Program-made: the position numbers and the translations under genes
The notes under the pieces: model-generated
Told to the model about the DNA's origin: nothing
Seen by the model: the letters and a program-made list of their open reading frames with translations, nothing else
The model's database searches: none
Shown here: piece by piece, positions 36,302-45,875 of the stretch
Position numbering within the stretch: position 1 is the stretch's first letter
Layout of the letters: every line of letters starts with the position of its first letter
Assembly (NCBI GenBank): GCA_018402365.1
Contig: JAGYJD010000007.1
Span: 1-64,000, forward strand
DNA from: Candidatus Nanopelagicales bacterium
Lineage (GTDB): Bacteria > Actinomycetota > Actinomycetes > S36-B12 > UBA5976
Direction: 5' to 3'
Length of the DNA stretch: 64,000 bases

Positions 36302-37144
36302 GTGACAAAGCCGGGAAAGTTGGTTTTGGCGGCCAGACCTATTGGTAATTTCAAAGACTCATCATTACGTTTAATAGCGGCCTTAAAGAGTGCTGATCTG
36401 ATAGCAGCCGAAGATACCCGAAAACTTAAGCGTTTACTCAGTGACTTAGCAATAAAAACTTCGGCCAAAATTATCTCTTATTTTGAAGAGAATGAAATTA
36501 GTAAAATTGGCTACCTACTAACAGAAGTTAGAGCTGGAAAAGAAGTGTTGCTCATTAGCGATGCTGGAACTGTGACGATTAGTGATCCTGGATTTAAATT
36601 GGTTCAAGCGGCAGTTGCCGAAGGTATTCAATTAGAAGTGTTACCAGGAGCATCTGCCCCGATTGCAGCTTTGACGCTTTCTGGATTTGCCACAGATGAA
36701 TTTACTTTTATTGGGTTTTTGCCAAGAAAAAAATCTTTAAGAGAACAGAAGTATTTAGAAATCAGAAATGCAACTAGGACATTTATTTTTTTTGAATCAC
36801 CCAGAAGAATTTTAAGTACTTTAAAAGAATTAAATGATTTTTTAGCCAGCGAGCGATTATTAGTAATTGCTAGAGAACTTACTAAAACATATGAAGAAAT
36901 TATTAGAGGAAACTTAGCTGAATTGATAATTTGGGCGAAGGGTGAAGTGCTAGGTGAGATTACGGTAGTGGTGGACGGGGCTAAGGCAAAGCCTGAGGCA
37001 GATTTACCGGCAGCAATTGGGGAGGTCTTAAATTTAATTCGGCTTGGCGTTAGCCATAAAGATGCAGTAAATCAAGTCGCATTAAGCAGGGGATTGGCCA
37101 AGCGGGCGCTGTATCAAGCAACTCTAGAATTAGCGCATGAGTAA
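36302..37144 (+). CDS. rsmI: 16S rRNA (cytidine-1402-2'-O)-methyltransferase
   Basis: SAM-dependent enzyme modifying C1402 in the ribosomal P site, 280 aa. Motifs are KLVLAARPIGNFKDSSLR (usually ATPIGN), IAAEDTRKLKRLL, VLLISDAGTVTISDPG and LPGASAPIAALTLSGF. GTG start. It overlaps metG by 8 bp, so the two are co-translated. Confidence 0.95.
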   Translation: MTKPGKLVLAARPIGNFKDSSLRLIAALKSADLIAAEDTRKLKRLLSDLAIKTSAKIISYFEENEISKIGYLLTEVRAGKEVLLISDAGTVTISDPGFKLVQAAVAEGIQLEVLPGASAPIAALTLSGFATDEFTFIGFLPRKKSLREQKYLEIRNATRTFIFFESPRRILSTLKELNDFLASERLLVIARELTKTYEEIIRGNLAELIIWAKGEVLGEITVVVDGAKAKPEADLPAAIGEVLNLIRLGVSHKDAVNQVALSRGLAKRALYQATLELAHE

Positions 37145-38705
37145 TAAAGATACTTTTTTTCTTTCTACACCTATTTACTATGTAAATGATGCGCCTCATA
37201 TTGGTCACGCTTACACCACAGTTGCTGGTGATGTGTTAACCCGCTGGCGCCGCCAACGGGGGGAAAAGGTTTGGTATCTCACCGGAACTGACGAGCACGG
37301 CACAAAGGTACAAAGAGCAGCAGAAGCAAACAATGTTTCACCAAAAATGTGGGTAGACAAATTAGTTAAAGAAGCGTGGCAACCAGTATTAAAAACAATT
37401 GATGCCGTGAACGATGATTTTTTGAGAACCACCGAAGAGCGGCATATTAAAGGTGTTCAAAAATTTTGGGAACTTGTTAAATCTCGTGGATTTGTTTATC
37501 AAGCCGAATACCAAGGCCCTTACTGTGTGGGGTGTGAAGAATTTAAATTGCCAGGGGATCTTAATGAAGTAGCTGGTGAGCAATTGTGTCCAGTACACGG
37601 TAAGCCAGTAGAGATTTTGTCTGAAAATAATTGGTTTTTTAAACTAAGTGAATTTGGCCCGCAGCTTTTAGCGCATTATGAAAAAAATCCAGAAGCGGTA
37701 CAACCCGAGAGTGCCTATAACGAAGTAGTTTCTTTTATTAAGCAGGGCTTAGTTGATATTTCTATGTCGCGCTCTGCGGTTTCATGGGGAATCAAATTAC
37801 CTTGGGAAGATAATCAAGTTGTTTATGTTTGGTTCGATGCACTTTTAAATTATGTTACAGCAAGTGGTTTTGAAGCAGACAAAGATTTATTTGAAAAAAC
37901 TTGGCCAGCAGATGTGCACTTAGTTGGCAAAGATATTTTGCGCTTTCATGCGGTTTATTGGCCGGCGATGCTTTTAGCTGCAGGATTACCTTTACCAAAA
38001 TGCGTGTTCGCTCATGGTTGGCTTTTAGTAGGTGGCGAAAAAATGAGTAAAACAAAATTAACTGGAATTTCGCCTAATCAAATTGTGGATTATGTGGGCT
38101 CAGATGCTTTTAGGTACTACTTTTTATCGGCAATAAAATTTGGTCAAGACGGGTCCTTTTCATGGGAAGATTTGACTGCGCGCTATAAGGCTGAATTAGC
38201 CAATGGCTTAGGAAACCTTGCCTCTCGCCTTACTGCGATGGTAGGTAAATATTTTGAGAATGTCTTGCCAGCTCCAGATATTTATAACGATGAAGATAAA
38301 AAAATTATTGAACTAGCAAAAAATGCAGCGGTAGCAGCCGATCAAGCTATGGTCAAATTAGATTTTTCTAGTGGAATAAACCAAATTCGAGGCATTGTTG
38401 AGGCAACCAATCTATATATAACAGAACAAGAACCTTGGAAGGTTGCTAAAGATCCGACTCAAGAAAAGCGTTTAGCAACAATTTTGTATGTTGTGGCTGA
38501 ACTACTTAGAATCGTGGCAGTTTTATACCACCCAGTAATGCCAAAATCTTCACAACTACTTTGGGAGGGGCTGGGGGCCGCTGAAGTCTTAGGTGAACTT
38601 TCCGGTCAGTTAGTTTCAACCACCTTTGAATTTGGCCTACTGCCAGTTGGTGCTAAAACCAGTAAAGGCGAGTCGCTGTTCCCGCAGTTGGCAGATGATG
38701 AGTGA
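37137..38705 (+). CDS. metG: Methionyl-tRNA synthetase
   Basis: 522 aa, the short actinobacterial MetS without a C-terminal dimerisation domain. HIGH motif in DAPHIGHAYTTV, zinc-knuckle cysteines in YCVGCEEFK and QLCPVHGKP, and KMSKT in GGEKMSKTKLTG. The anticodon-binding helical domain is complete. It overlaps rsmI upstream and tatD downstream. Confidence 0.97.
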   Translation: MSNKDTFFLSTPIYYVNDAPHIGHAYTTVAGDVLTRWRRQRGEKVWYLTGTDEHGTKVQRAAEANNVSPKMWVDKLVKEAWQPVLKTIDAVNDDFLRTTEERHIKGVQKFWELVKSRGFVYQAEYQGPYCVGCEEFKLPGDLNEVAGEQLCPVHGKPVEILSENNWFFKLSEFGPQLLAHYEKNPEAVQPESAYNEVVSFIKQGLVDISMSRSAVSWGIKLPWEDNQVVYVWFDALLNYVTASGFEADKDLFEKTWPADVHLVGKDILRFHAVYWPAMLLAAGLPLPKCVFAHGWLLVGGEKMSKTKLTGISPNQIVDYVGSDAFRYYFLSAIKFGQDGSFSWEDLTARYKAELANGLGNLASRLTAMVGKYFENVLPAPDIYNDEDKKIIELAKNAAVAADQAMVKLDFSSGINQIRGIVEATNLYITEQEPWKVAKDPTQEKRLATILYVVAELLRIVAVLYHPVMPKSSQLLWEGLGAAEVLGELSGQLVSTTFEFGLLPVGAKTSKGESLFPQLADDE

Positions 38706-39537
38706 ATCTTTTAAGCAATATCCACCGGTCCCAAATAAATTAAATTCACCGGTGATGGATTCTCATTGCCACCTTGATATCACTGAGAATTTTTCGGTTA
38801 GTGAAGCTTTGTCTAAGGCGGAACAAGTAGGGGTTTGCGGGATTATGCAGGTGGGATGTGATGTTGCTAGTTCTGAATGGGCCGTAAAAACTGCGCAAGA
38901 GAACTCAAAAGTATTAGCTAGCGTGGCAATTCATCCCAATGAGGCGCCAGTGATTGAAGAGAAACTGGGCCGAGCGGGATTAATAGCTGCAATTGAAAAT
39001 ATTGCTGATTTGGCTATTGATTCTAGAGTTCGGGCAATCGGCGAAACTGGTTTAGATTTTTTTCGCACCGCTAAACAAGGATTAGCAGCACAAGAATTTA
39101 GCTTTAGAGAACACATAAAAATTGCCAATGAATTAAATAAACCAGTAATGGTGCACGACCGAGATGCGCATGAGGATGTTTTAAGAGTCCTGATACAAGA
39201 GCAAGCCAAGGCTGTGGTTTTTCATTGCTATTCAGCAGATGCTGATTTTGCTCGCCGCGTGAGTGAGTTGGGTTGGTATTTGTCTTTTGCCGGAACCGTT
39301 ACTTTTAAAAATGCCTCTAATTTACGGGAAGCACTGCAAGTGACACCACTAGATAATATTTTGGTCGAGACCGATGCCCCATTTTTAGCTCCGACTCCTT
39401 ATCGAGGACAAACGAATGCTTCTTATTTAATCCCCGTAACTTTACGATTTATGGCAGCACAATTACAAAAAGATGAAGACGAGCTAGCGCAAAAAGTACA
39501 TGATAACTTCTTAAGAATATTTGGAAGCTTTGAATAA
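38698..39537 (+). CDS. tatD: TatD-family metal-dependent DNase
   Basis: About 279 aa. The start is moved from 38626 to the ATG at 38698 (38695 also possible) overlapping the metG stop. Metal-binding motifs: MDSHCHLD at the N-terminus, RAIGETGLDFFR, PVMVHDRDAHEDV, VFHCYSAD, and ILVETDAPFLAP. It is probably a 3'-5' nuclease in DNA/RNA quality control. The metG-tatD-(rpf)-rsmA-ispE order is the Mycobacterium order minus the resuscitation factor. Confidence 0.93.
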   Translation: MSESFKQYPPVPNKLNSPVMDSHCHLDITENFSVSEALSKAEQVGVCGIMQVGCDVASSEWAVKTAQENSKVLASVAIHPNEAPVIEEKLGRAGLIAAIENIADLAIDSRVRAIGETGLDFFRTAKQGLAAQEFSFREHIKIANELNKPVMVHDRDAHEDVLRVLIQEQAKAVVFHCYSADADFARRVSELGWYLSFAGTVTFKNASNLREALQVTPLDNILVETDAPFLAPTPYRGQTNASYLIPVTLRFMAAQLQKDEDELAQKVHDNFLRIFGSFE

Positions 39538-40384
39538 TTTTATTTCTGCAAGTGAGATTAGAGAGTTAGCTAAAAAGCTAGCCTTAACACCAAGTAAAAA
39601 ACTTGGTCAGAATTTTGTGATGGACCCAAATTCAATTGAAAAGATTGTTCGTCTTTCTAAAGTTGATAAAAATGAGGTAGTTATTGAAGTGGGTCCAGGC
39701 TTGGGTTCTTTAACGGTTGGATTATTGCCAAAAGTTAAAAAGCTATACGCAATTGAAGTTGATAGAAGACTAGCTGAGCAACTGCCCATAACCATTGAAT
39801 CCAAAATGTCTACAGAAAATTTATCAGTGATTAACAAAGATTTTTTAGATTTAAAGTTGAGCGACCTTGAACTCGAGCCAACAGCGTTGGTGGCAAATCT
39901 TCCATATAACTTGTCAGTACCGATTTTACTTCAGGCACTTTTAAAATTACCAAGTATTAATAATTTTTTGATCATGGTGCAAAGTGAGGTAGCGGCAAGA
40001 ATTTGCGCTGCACCAGATTCTCGTATTTATGGGATTCCCTCGGTCAAAATTCAGTATTTAACTGAAGCCAAAATAGTTTCAGAAATTTCACGAAAAGTCT
40101 TTTGGCCAGAGCCTAATGTAGATTCGAGCTTGGTTCAATTAACTAGAAAGACAAATTTCGATGCTGCTTTACAAGTTTTACTCTTCAAAATAGTTGATGC
40201 TGCTTTTAGTCAACGACGTAAAATGCTGCGCTCTACCTTGAAGCAACTGGGATTAACCGAAAATGAGTTAAACGAACTTTTTGAAAAATCATCGATTGAT
40301 CCTAAAAAACGTGCAGAACAATTGAGTGTGGCCGACTATCAAAATATGGCCCAGCAACTTGCGCTAATTTTAGGATCGTTATGA
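39521..40384 (+). CDS. rsmA: 16S rRNA A1518/A1519 dimethyltransferase (KsgA)
   Basis: 287 aa. The SAM-binding start is KKLGQNFVMDPNSIEKIV and VIEVGPGLGSLT; the catalytic loop is NLPYNLSVP. The C-terminal domain with QRRKMLRSTL is complete. TTG start within tatD (17 bp overlap). It overlaps ispE by 4 bp (ATGA). Here tatD is directly followed by rsmA, without an rpf gene between. Confidence 0.95.
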   Translation: MEALNNFISASEIRELAKKLALTPSKKLGQNFVMDPNSIEKIVRLSKVDKNEVVIEVGPGLGSLTVGLLPKVKKLYAIEVDRRLAEQLPITIESKMSTENLSVINKDFLDLKLSDLELEPTALVANLPYNLSVPILLQALLKLPSINNFLIMVQSEVAARICAAPDSRIYGIPSVKIQYLTEAKIVSEISRKVFWPEPNVDSSLVQLTRKTNFDAALQVLLFKIVDAAFSQRRKMLRSTLKQLGLTENELNELFEKSSIDPKKRAEQLSVADYQNMAQQLALILGSL

Positions 40385-41316
40385 CGTCTTCACTTAGCAG
40401 TTTTCAAAGTCCTCACGTCACTGTAAGAGTGCCAGCTAAGATCAATTTGCAATTATCGGTGGGGCCCTTGAAAAATACGGGTTATCACGAGATCGCTACT
40501 ATTTTTCACTCAATCAGTTTGTTTGATGAAGTAACGGTTTCAAAAGTTAAGTCAGGTAGTGAGCACTTAAGTATCTCAGGAGTTGGCGCCAATGAATTAC
40601 CAGTTAATCAAGATAATTTAGCGCATAAGGCAATCCGGGAAGTTGCTAAATATGTAGAACATCCAATTAATGCTCGCATTCATATAGACAAATCAATTCC
40701 GATTGCCGGAGGAATGGCCGGAGGTAGCGCTGATGCGGCCGCGGTATTGGTAGCCGTTAATTACCTATGGAAGCTAAATCTAGATAGTGAGCAATTAGTA
40801 AAAATTGCCAGTCAAGTGGGATCTGATGTGGCATTTTTATTGATTGGTAATACTCAAATGGGATTAGGAAGAGGTGAAAAACTAACTCCGGTTTTAACCA
40901 GAGGGGAATTTAATTGGGTTGTCGCAACTAATCGTGGCGGTCTATCAACCAGTGAAGTTTATAAAGTTTGCGACGAATTAAGAGCAAATCAAGAAGTGGC
41001 TGCCCCCGAGATAAATAAAAATTTAGTGCAAGCTTTAGCCGGTGGCAACGTTAATCAAGTAGCGCAAAATCTTTCTAATGATTTACAAATTGCGGCATTA
41101 AAATTAAAACCAGAATTGAAACATTTATTACAAGCAGGTGAAGATTTTGGAGCTTTAGCAAGTTTAGTATCTGGTTCAGGCCCCACCTGTATTTTTTTGT
41201 CAGAGACTAAGAATGCTGCGCAGAATTTAGCGGTAGATTTATCAAGTAGCGGATTATGTAAGAACGTCTTAGTGGCAAGTGGTCCAGTGCCTGGCGCAAA
41301 AATTTTGGCTGATTAA
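40381..41316 (+). CDS. ispE: 4-diphosphocytidyl-2-C-methyl-D-erythritol kinase
   Basis: GHMP kinase of the MEP pathway, 311 aa. Motifs: VRVPAKINLQLSVG at the N-terminus, the ATP loop PIAGGMAGGSADAAAVL and VSGSGPTCIFL near the C-terminus. ATG overlaps the rsmA stop. It ends tail to tail with the TetR gene (4 bp overlap). With ispF at 14 kb, two MEP steps are in this window. Confidence 0.95.
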   Translation: MTSSLSSFQSPHVTVRVPAKINLQLSVGPLKNTGYHEIATIFHSISLFDEVTVSKVKSGSEHLSISGVGANELPVNQDNLAHKAIREVAKYVEHPINARIHIDKSIPIAGGMAGGSADAAAVLVAVNYLWKLNLDSEQLVKIASQVGSDVAFLLIGNTQMGLGRGEKLTPVLTRGEFNWVVATNRGGLSTSEVYKVCDELRANQEVAAPEINKNLVQALAGGNVNQVAQNLSNDLQIAALKLKPELKHLLQAGEDFGALASLVSGSGPTCIFLSETKNAAQNLAVDLSSSGLCKNVLVASGPVPGAKILAD

Positions 41317-42068
41317 TTTAAGTATTGCAATGTAGGGTTTTTTCTTAATCCACTCAATCCAAACCAAACTTTATTAACAGCAAAGGCAACTATTTCTTCT
41401 TTATCCATAGGTCTTTCTTCTTCCCACCATTGCCCAACGAGCGCAACAGAGCCGACTAACATTCTGGCGTAGACTGCCGCACTTTTTTTAGGAAGTCCAA
41501 AGCGACCAAAGGCATGATTCAATACTTCTTCGCAGCGATCGACGATGTCATTAACTAAACCTGAATAAGCGCTAGGCCCTTGAAAGGCAGGAGCATCTCT
41601 TAATAAAACTCGATATCCATCTGGATGTTCTTCAATGTAATTAAAGAAAGCCATCACGGCTTGTTCTAACATGTGGCGGGGTCTTCCAGAAGTTAATCCA
41701 GAGCTGACTGTGTCTAAGAGGGCGCGAGTTTCACGATCAAGCACCACCGCATATAAACCTTCTTTGCTGGCAAAGTGCTCATAAATTATTGGTTTAGAAA
41801 TAGCAGCTAGTTGCGCTATTTCTTCAATGCTGACAGCTTCATAACCTTTTTCAGCGAATAGATGACGAGCCATAGCAATTAGTTGTTCTCGCCGATCGTG
41901 CCCACTCATTCTCACTTTGCTAGCAACGCGGTCAGCCTCGATTTCGGCTTTACTAACTCGAGCACGAGCACGCGCTGTTTCGTGGCGAGCTTTTTCTTGT
42001 GCCTTCAAGAGTCGCTTTGCGGCTTTGAGTTCTTCTCGAGTCGGTTGCTCGGCAGGATTTACAGGCAT
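41313..42068 (-). CDS. TetR/AcrR-family regulator
   Basis: 251 aa. An about 55-residue basic coiled-coil-like extension (repeated Lys/Ala/Arg/Glu) precedes the TetR DNA-binding domain (RREQLIAMARHLFAEKGYEAVSIEEIAQ, then KPIIYEHFASKEGLYAVVL). The ligand domain has DRCEEVLNHAF and a WWEEERPMDKEE segment. The long N-terminal extension is unusual for TetR but seen in actinobacterial relatives. Between ispE and glmU in the same place as a TetR in several actinobacteria. Effector unknown. Confidence 0.87.
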   Translation of the reverse strand: MPVNPAEQPTREELKAAKRLLKAQEKARHETARARARVSKAEIEADRVASKVRMSGHDRREQLIAMARHLFAEKGYEAVSIEEIAQLAAISKPIIYEHFASKEGLYAVVLDRETRALLDTVSSGLTSGRPRHMLEQAVMAFFNYIEEHPDGYRVLLRDAPAFQGPSAYSGLVNDIVDRCEEVLNHAFGRFGLPKKSAAVYARMLVGSVALVGQWWEEERPMDKEEIVAFAVNKVWFGLSGLRKNPTLQYLN

Positions 42069-42123
42069 GGTGTCAACGCTACAACCGCTCTCGCTTAGGC
42101 TATGCGGGCACGAGTAAATGTAT

Positions 42124-42195
42124 TCCGGGATCGTCCAATTGGCAGGACACCGGCCTTTGGAGCCGAGAATCGGGGTTCGAGTCCCTGTCCCGGAG
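42124..42195 (+). tRNA. tRNA-Gln(TTG)
   Basis: Acceptor TCCGGGA pairs with TCCCGGA, anticodon loop CTTTGGA with anticodon TTG, T-arm GGGTTCGAGTCCC. The first anticodon-stem pair is C-A (CCGGC versus GCCGA), where G is expected. No CCA encoded. A TAGGCT at 42096-42101 may be its -10 element. Confidence 0.92.
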
Positions 42196-42223
42196 CGTGA
42201 CTAAAAATAGGGCCTCTCACCGT

Positions 42224-42229
42224 TAGCAT
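42224..42229 (+). promoter_or_regulatory. Probable -10 element of a leaderless glmU message
   Basis: TAGCAT ends 6 bp before the GTG start of glmU at 42236; no ribosome site is visible between tRNA-Gln and the start. Transcription would begin at about the start codon. Confidence 0.4.
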
Positions 42230-42235
42230 GTCTGT

Positions 42236-43672
42236 GTGAGCCAAATAAATCTTGCCATCGTGCTCGCGGCGGGCGAGGGCAAACGAATGCGCTCAAAGCG
42301 GCCCAAGGTTTTGCATGAAATTTGCGGTGCCCCTTTGGTGGGACATGTGGTGGATGCCGTTTCTGCGCTCGAACCAAGTGAGACCATAGCGGTCTTGGGT
42401 AACCAGCGAGAAGAAGTTGAAGCTTGGCTTAAAGCAAATCACCCGAAAGTTAAATCGGTAATTCAAGAAGAACAGCTCGGTACCGGCCATGCGGTAAAGG
42501 TCGCTTTGTCAGAATTAGCTGAAGCGAGCGGCAAGGTATTAATTGCTCCGGCAGATATGCCATTGATAACGTCCGAGGATTTAGCAAACTTAGCTTTAGC
42601 TGCTGCTGATAAAGCTGGTGCGGTTTTGACTGCTGAAGTTGAAGTGCCGAGCGGTTATGGCCGGGTGATATCAAAAAATGATTTGGTCTTGGCCATTGTT
42701 GAAGATAAAGATGCGGATGATAAAACTTTAAAAATAACAGAAATAAATACGGGTATTTATATTTTTGAAATCGACAAATTGAAGGCAGCGCTGGCGAGTC
42801 TTAAGCAAGATAATAAACAAAATGAATTTTATCTGACAGACGTAGTTGCCATATTGAATCAACAGGGTGAAAAAGTTGCAAAAACCAAATGCCTAAAAGC
42901 TGAGAATGCGCTGGGGGTAAATGATCGTCAGCAATTAGCGCAAGCTGGTGAAATTATGCAAAAGCGAATAAATAATTTCTGGATGAGTTCAGGAGTTTCA
43001 ATGCGGAATCCCGCAAATGTGTTTATTGATAAGACTGCTTATCTAGAAAGTGATTGCTACTTAGATAACAACACATTTATTTTAGGAAACACTCGTATTT
43101 CTGAAGGTGCTGCTATCGGACCAGATACCTCTATTACAAATTCAGTAATTGGGCAAAGGGCGAAAGTTTTTTCATCTACCTTGGTTGCGGCAGAGGTTGG
43201 TGAAGAGAGTGTGGTTGGTCCATATACCTTTTTGAGACCTGGAGCGAAGTTAGCAAAAGCCACAAAGGTGGGCGCTTACGTAGAAGTAAAAAATAGTGAA
43301 ATTGGTGAAGGTTCAAAAGTTCCGCACCTTTCTTACATTGGCGACGGCAAAATTGGAAAAAACAGCAACGTAGGAGCTGGCACCATTTTTGCTAATTACG
43401 ACGGTGAGAAAAAAGATCAAACCGTAGTAGGTGATTTTGTAAAAATAGGTAGCGACAACGTTTTAGTGGCGCCAGTAACTATTGGAGATGGTGCCTATAC
43501 CGCCGCCGGCAGTGTGATCGTTGAAGATGTTGAGCCAGGTGCGATGGGCGTTGCTCGTGGCAAACAGAAAAATGTTTTGGGTTGGGTAAAAAGAAAAAGA
43601 CCCAATAGCAAAGCGGCAGAGGCCGCAGAGCGCGCCCAAAAACAAGATTCCACAAGTGAGCCGACAGAATAA
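42236..43672 (+). CDS. glmU: Bifunctional GlmU (UDP-GlcNAc pyrophosphorylase / GlcN-1-P acetyltransferase)
   Basis: Makes UDP-GlcNAc, used for peptidoglycan and by MshA. 478 aa. N-terminal uridylyltransferase: VLAAGEGKRMRSKRPKVLHE and QLGTGHAVK. The C-terminal left-handed beta helix (about 250-450) carries hexapeptide repeats and the acetyltransferase signature SYIGDGKIGKNSNVGAGTI and FANYDGEKK. The tail is Lys/Ala-rich. It is followed by prs as in most actinobacteria. Confidence 0.96.
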   Translation: MSQINLAIVLAAGEGKRMRSKRPKVLHEICGAPLVGHVVDAVSALEPSETIAVLGNQREEVEAWLKANHPKVKSVIQEEQLGTGHAVKVALSELAEASGKVLIAPADMPLITSEDLANLALAAADKAGAVLTAEVEVPSGYGRVISKNDLVLAIVEDKDADDKTLKITEINTGIYIFEIDKLKAALASLKQDNKQNEFYLTDVVAILNQQGEKVAKTKCLKAENALGVNDRQQLAQAGEIMQKRINNFWMSSGVSMRNPANVFIDKTAYLESDCYLDNNTFILGNTRISEGAAIGPDTSITNSVIGQRAKVFSSTLVAAEVGEESVVGPYTFLRPGAKLAKATKVGAYVEVKNSEIGEGSKVPHLSYIGDGKIGKNSNVGAGTIFANYDGEKKDQTVVGDFVKIGSDNVLVAPVTIGDGAYTAAGSVIVEDVEPGAMGVARGKQKNVLGWVKRKRPNSKAAEAAERAQKQDSTSEPTE

Positions 43673-43702
43673 GGCCACGGTCTACGAAAGGGTGCGAAGC
43701 TT

Positions 43703-44692
43703 TTGGCAGATATCGAAACTGTAACCAGTAAACGGTTACTTTTAGTGGCGGGCAGGTCTCACCCTCAATTAGCGGAAGCGGTTAGCCGCGAGCTAGGGGT
43801 GGAAATTGCAAAACTCTCAGCTTATGACTTTGCCAATGGCGAAATTTTTGTTCGTTTTGAAGAATCGGTTCGTGGTGCGGATGCCTTTGTCCTTCAATCT
43901 CACACTGCGCCAATCAACAAATGGATAATGGAACAACTTTTAATTGTAGATGCGTTAAGGCGAGCTTCTGCCAGAAGAATTACTGTGATCATGCCTTACT
44001 ACGGTTATGCGCGACAAGATAAAAAGCACAGAGGGCGCGAACCGATTTCTGCTCGTTTGATGGCTGACTTGTTAAAGACTGCCGGGGCGGACCGAATAAT
44101 GACTGTTGATTTACACACTGCTCAAATCCAAGGATTCTTTGATGGCCCGGTAGATCACTTGGTGGCAATTAAAATTTTGGCAGACTACATAAATTCAAAA
44201 ACTGAAAGAAATAACATTACGGTGGTTTCACCAGACTCAGGCCGAGTAAGAGTTGCAGAAAAGTGGACAGACATTTTGGGTAGTCCGCTAGCTATCATTC
44301 ACAAACGCCGTGACCCTGATGTGCCAAACGAAGTCAAGATGTTTGAAGTGGTGGGTGACGTTGCTGGAAGAACTTGTGTCTTAGTAGATGACATGATTGA
44401 TACTGGTGGCACCATTGCAAAAGCAGCCGAAACACTTTTTGACAATGGGGCAAAAGACGTTATCGTCACCGCTACTCACGGAATTTTGTCAAATGACGCC
44501 AACACCAGACTTCAAAATTCTCGTATCTCTGAGGTGATAGTTACCGATACATTGCCAATCGCAGAAGAGTCAAAGTTTGAAAAACTCACGGTGCTTTCGG
44601 TAGCACCCTTACTCGCTACCGCGGTGCTAGAGGTCTTTAGAGAAGGCTCTGTAACTAGTCTTTTTGATGAAAGGCAACCTTCACTCTTTTAG
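43703..44692 (+). CDS. prs: Ribose-phosphate pyrophosphokinase
   Basis: Makes PRPP for nucleotides, His and Trp. 329 aa. Motifs: LLVAGRSHPQLAEAVSRELG, NGEIFVRFEESVRG, PYYGYARQDKKHRGREP (catalytic flexible loop), and the PRPP loop VLVDDMIDTGGTI. TTG start. It lies 30 bp after glmU and upstream of rplY-pth. Confidence 0.97.
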   Translation: MADIETVTSKRLLLVAGRSHPQLAEAVSRELGVEIAKLSAYDFANGEIFVRFEESVRGADAFVLQSHTAPINKWIMEQLLIVDALRRASARRITVIMPYYGYARQDKKHRGREPISARLMADLLKTAGADRIMTVDLHTAQIQGFFDGPVDHLVAIKILADYINSKTERNNITVVSPDSGRVRVAEKWTDILGSPLAIIHKRRDPDVPNEVKMFEVVGDVAGRTCVLVDDMIDTGGTIAKAAETLFDNGAKDVIVTATHGILSNDANTRLQNSRISEVIVTDTLPIAEESKFEKLTVLSVAPLLATAVLEVFREGSVTSLFDERQPSLF

Positions 44693-44792
44693 TACCCCTT
44701 TAGTGGACGGCTGAGAACCGGTTGGCTAATCTTTGAAGGTAATTCGGCGAGGGTAACCATCGCGGTTGCCGTGATCGACGAGGAGTCGAAAA

Positions 44793-45275
44793 ATGAGTTC
44801 GAAAAAAGAGACCTTAGTAAAGCTTGATGCAGTCAAGCGTGATGAATTTGGTAAAGGTGCTTCACGCAGAGCTAGACGCAGTGGAAACATTCCTGCCGTG
44901 ATCTACGGAAAGAGCCAAACCCCACTTCATATCAATTTAGAAGACCACGCCACCACTTTGGCTTTACGTATCCCGCTAGTAACACTAGAAGTTAATTTAG
45001 ATGGCCAAACCTTGTTAACCGCACCAAGAGAAGTGCAAAGAGACCCAATCAAGCGCTCTATCAAGCACGTTGACTTAGTAGTCCTAAATGAAGAACAAGT
45101 AAAGATGAGAATGGAAGAAGCCTCTCACGCAGAAGAGCGGGCAGCCGCAGAAGTTGCGGCACGTCTAGCTTCAGCAGCTTCAAATGAAATGGATCTCGGT
45201 GAAATCGCGCCGGTGGAAGCAAGCGAGGCAACTGAAGCGGCGACCGGCGAAGAAACTCCCGCTGCCAGCGAGTAG
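44793..45275 (+). CDS. rplY: 50S ribosomal protein L25 (CTC family, short)
   Basis: 160 aa. The N-terminal L25 domain, which binds 5S rRNA, is clear: RDEFGKGASRRARRSGNIPAVIYG and REVQRDPIKRSIKHVDLV. The TL5-type C-terminal domain of many actinobacterial homologues (about 200 aa) is absent; instead an Ala/Glu-rich low-complexity tail follows. A GACGAGGAG ribosome site is present. A GGTAACC/GGTTGCC hairpin at about 44753-44772 in the leader might allow feedback, which I only note. Next gene is pth. Confidence 0.9.
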   Translation: MSSKKETLVKLDAVKRDEFGKGASRRARRSGNIPAVIYGKSQTPLHINLEDHATTLALRIPLVTLEVNLDGQTLLTAPREVQRDPIKRSIKHVDLVVLNEEQVKMRMEEASHAEERAAAEVAARLASAASNEMDLGEIAPVEASEATEAATGEETPAASE

Positions 45276-45281
45276 TTAATA

Positions 45282-45875
45282 GTGACAGACTCAACTTGGT
45301 TAGTCGTTGGTCTGGGAAACATAGACGAGCAATATCAAAAAACTCGTCACAATGTTGGAGTTATGGCCATTAGACATTTGGCCGAAAGCTTTAATGAAAA
45401 GTTTTCTAGACATAAAAAGACTAATTCTTTTTTAGCACAAGCTAAAGAAGGATCACAAAAAATTCTTATGGCTTATCTCGATTGTTATATGAACGAAAGT
45501 GGTGGCCCCACTAAATCGCTAATGCAATTTTTTAATGTCTCAGAAGAACATTTAGTTATTTTGCATGATGAGTTAGATCTTGATTTTGAAAATTTAAGAA
45601 TTAAGTTTGCGGGCGGGGACAATGGCCATAACGGACTTAAGTCAATTAGAGCTGCAATTGGTAATGGCGAATTTCATCGGGTGAGATTAGGGATAGGTCG
45701 ACCAAAGACTCAACAAGATCCAGCATCTTTTGTCTTAGAAAAATTTAGTCAAAGTGAATCCTCTAAACTTGAAGAATTTTTAGCTGAGAGCACTAGTGCG
45801 ATTGAAACTTTAATGAGGGATGGATTGAGTCAAGCGCAAAATCTTTACCATAAAAGAGTTGATCAAAATGAATGA
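45282..45875 (+). CDS. pth: Peptidyl-tRNA hydrolase
   Basis: Recycles peptidyl-tRNA. 197 aa. VVGLGNIDEQYQKTRHNVG holds the catalytic His (family usually GNPGxxY; here GNIDEQY), CYMNESGG, and HDELDLDFENLRIKFAGGDNGHNGLKSI with the conserved Asp, Gly-rich patch and His. GTG start 6 bp after rplY. The GN-P substitution is a mild oddity, but active-site residues are present. Confidence 0.95.
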   Translation: MTDSTWLVVGLGNIDEQYQKTRHNVGVMAIRHLAESFNEKFSRHKKTNSFLAQAKEGSQKILMAYLDCYMNESGGPTKSLMQFFNVSEEHLVILHDELDLDFENLRIKFAGGDNGHNGLKSIRAAIGNGEFHRVRLGIGRPKTQQDPASFVLEKFSQSESSKLEEFLAESTSAIETLMRDGLSQAQNLYHKRVDQNE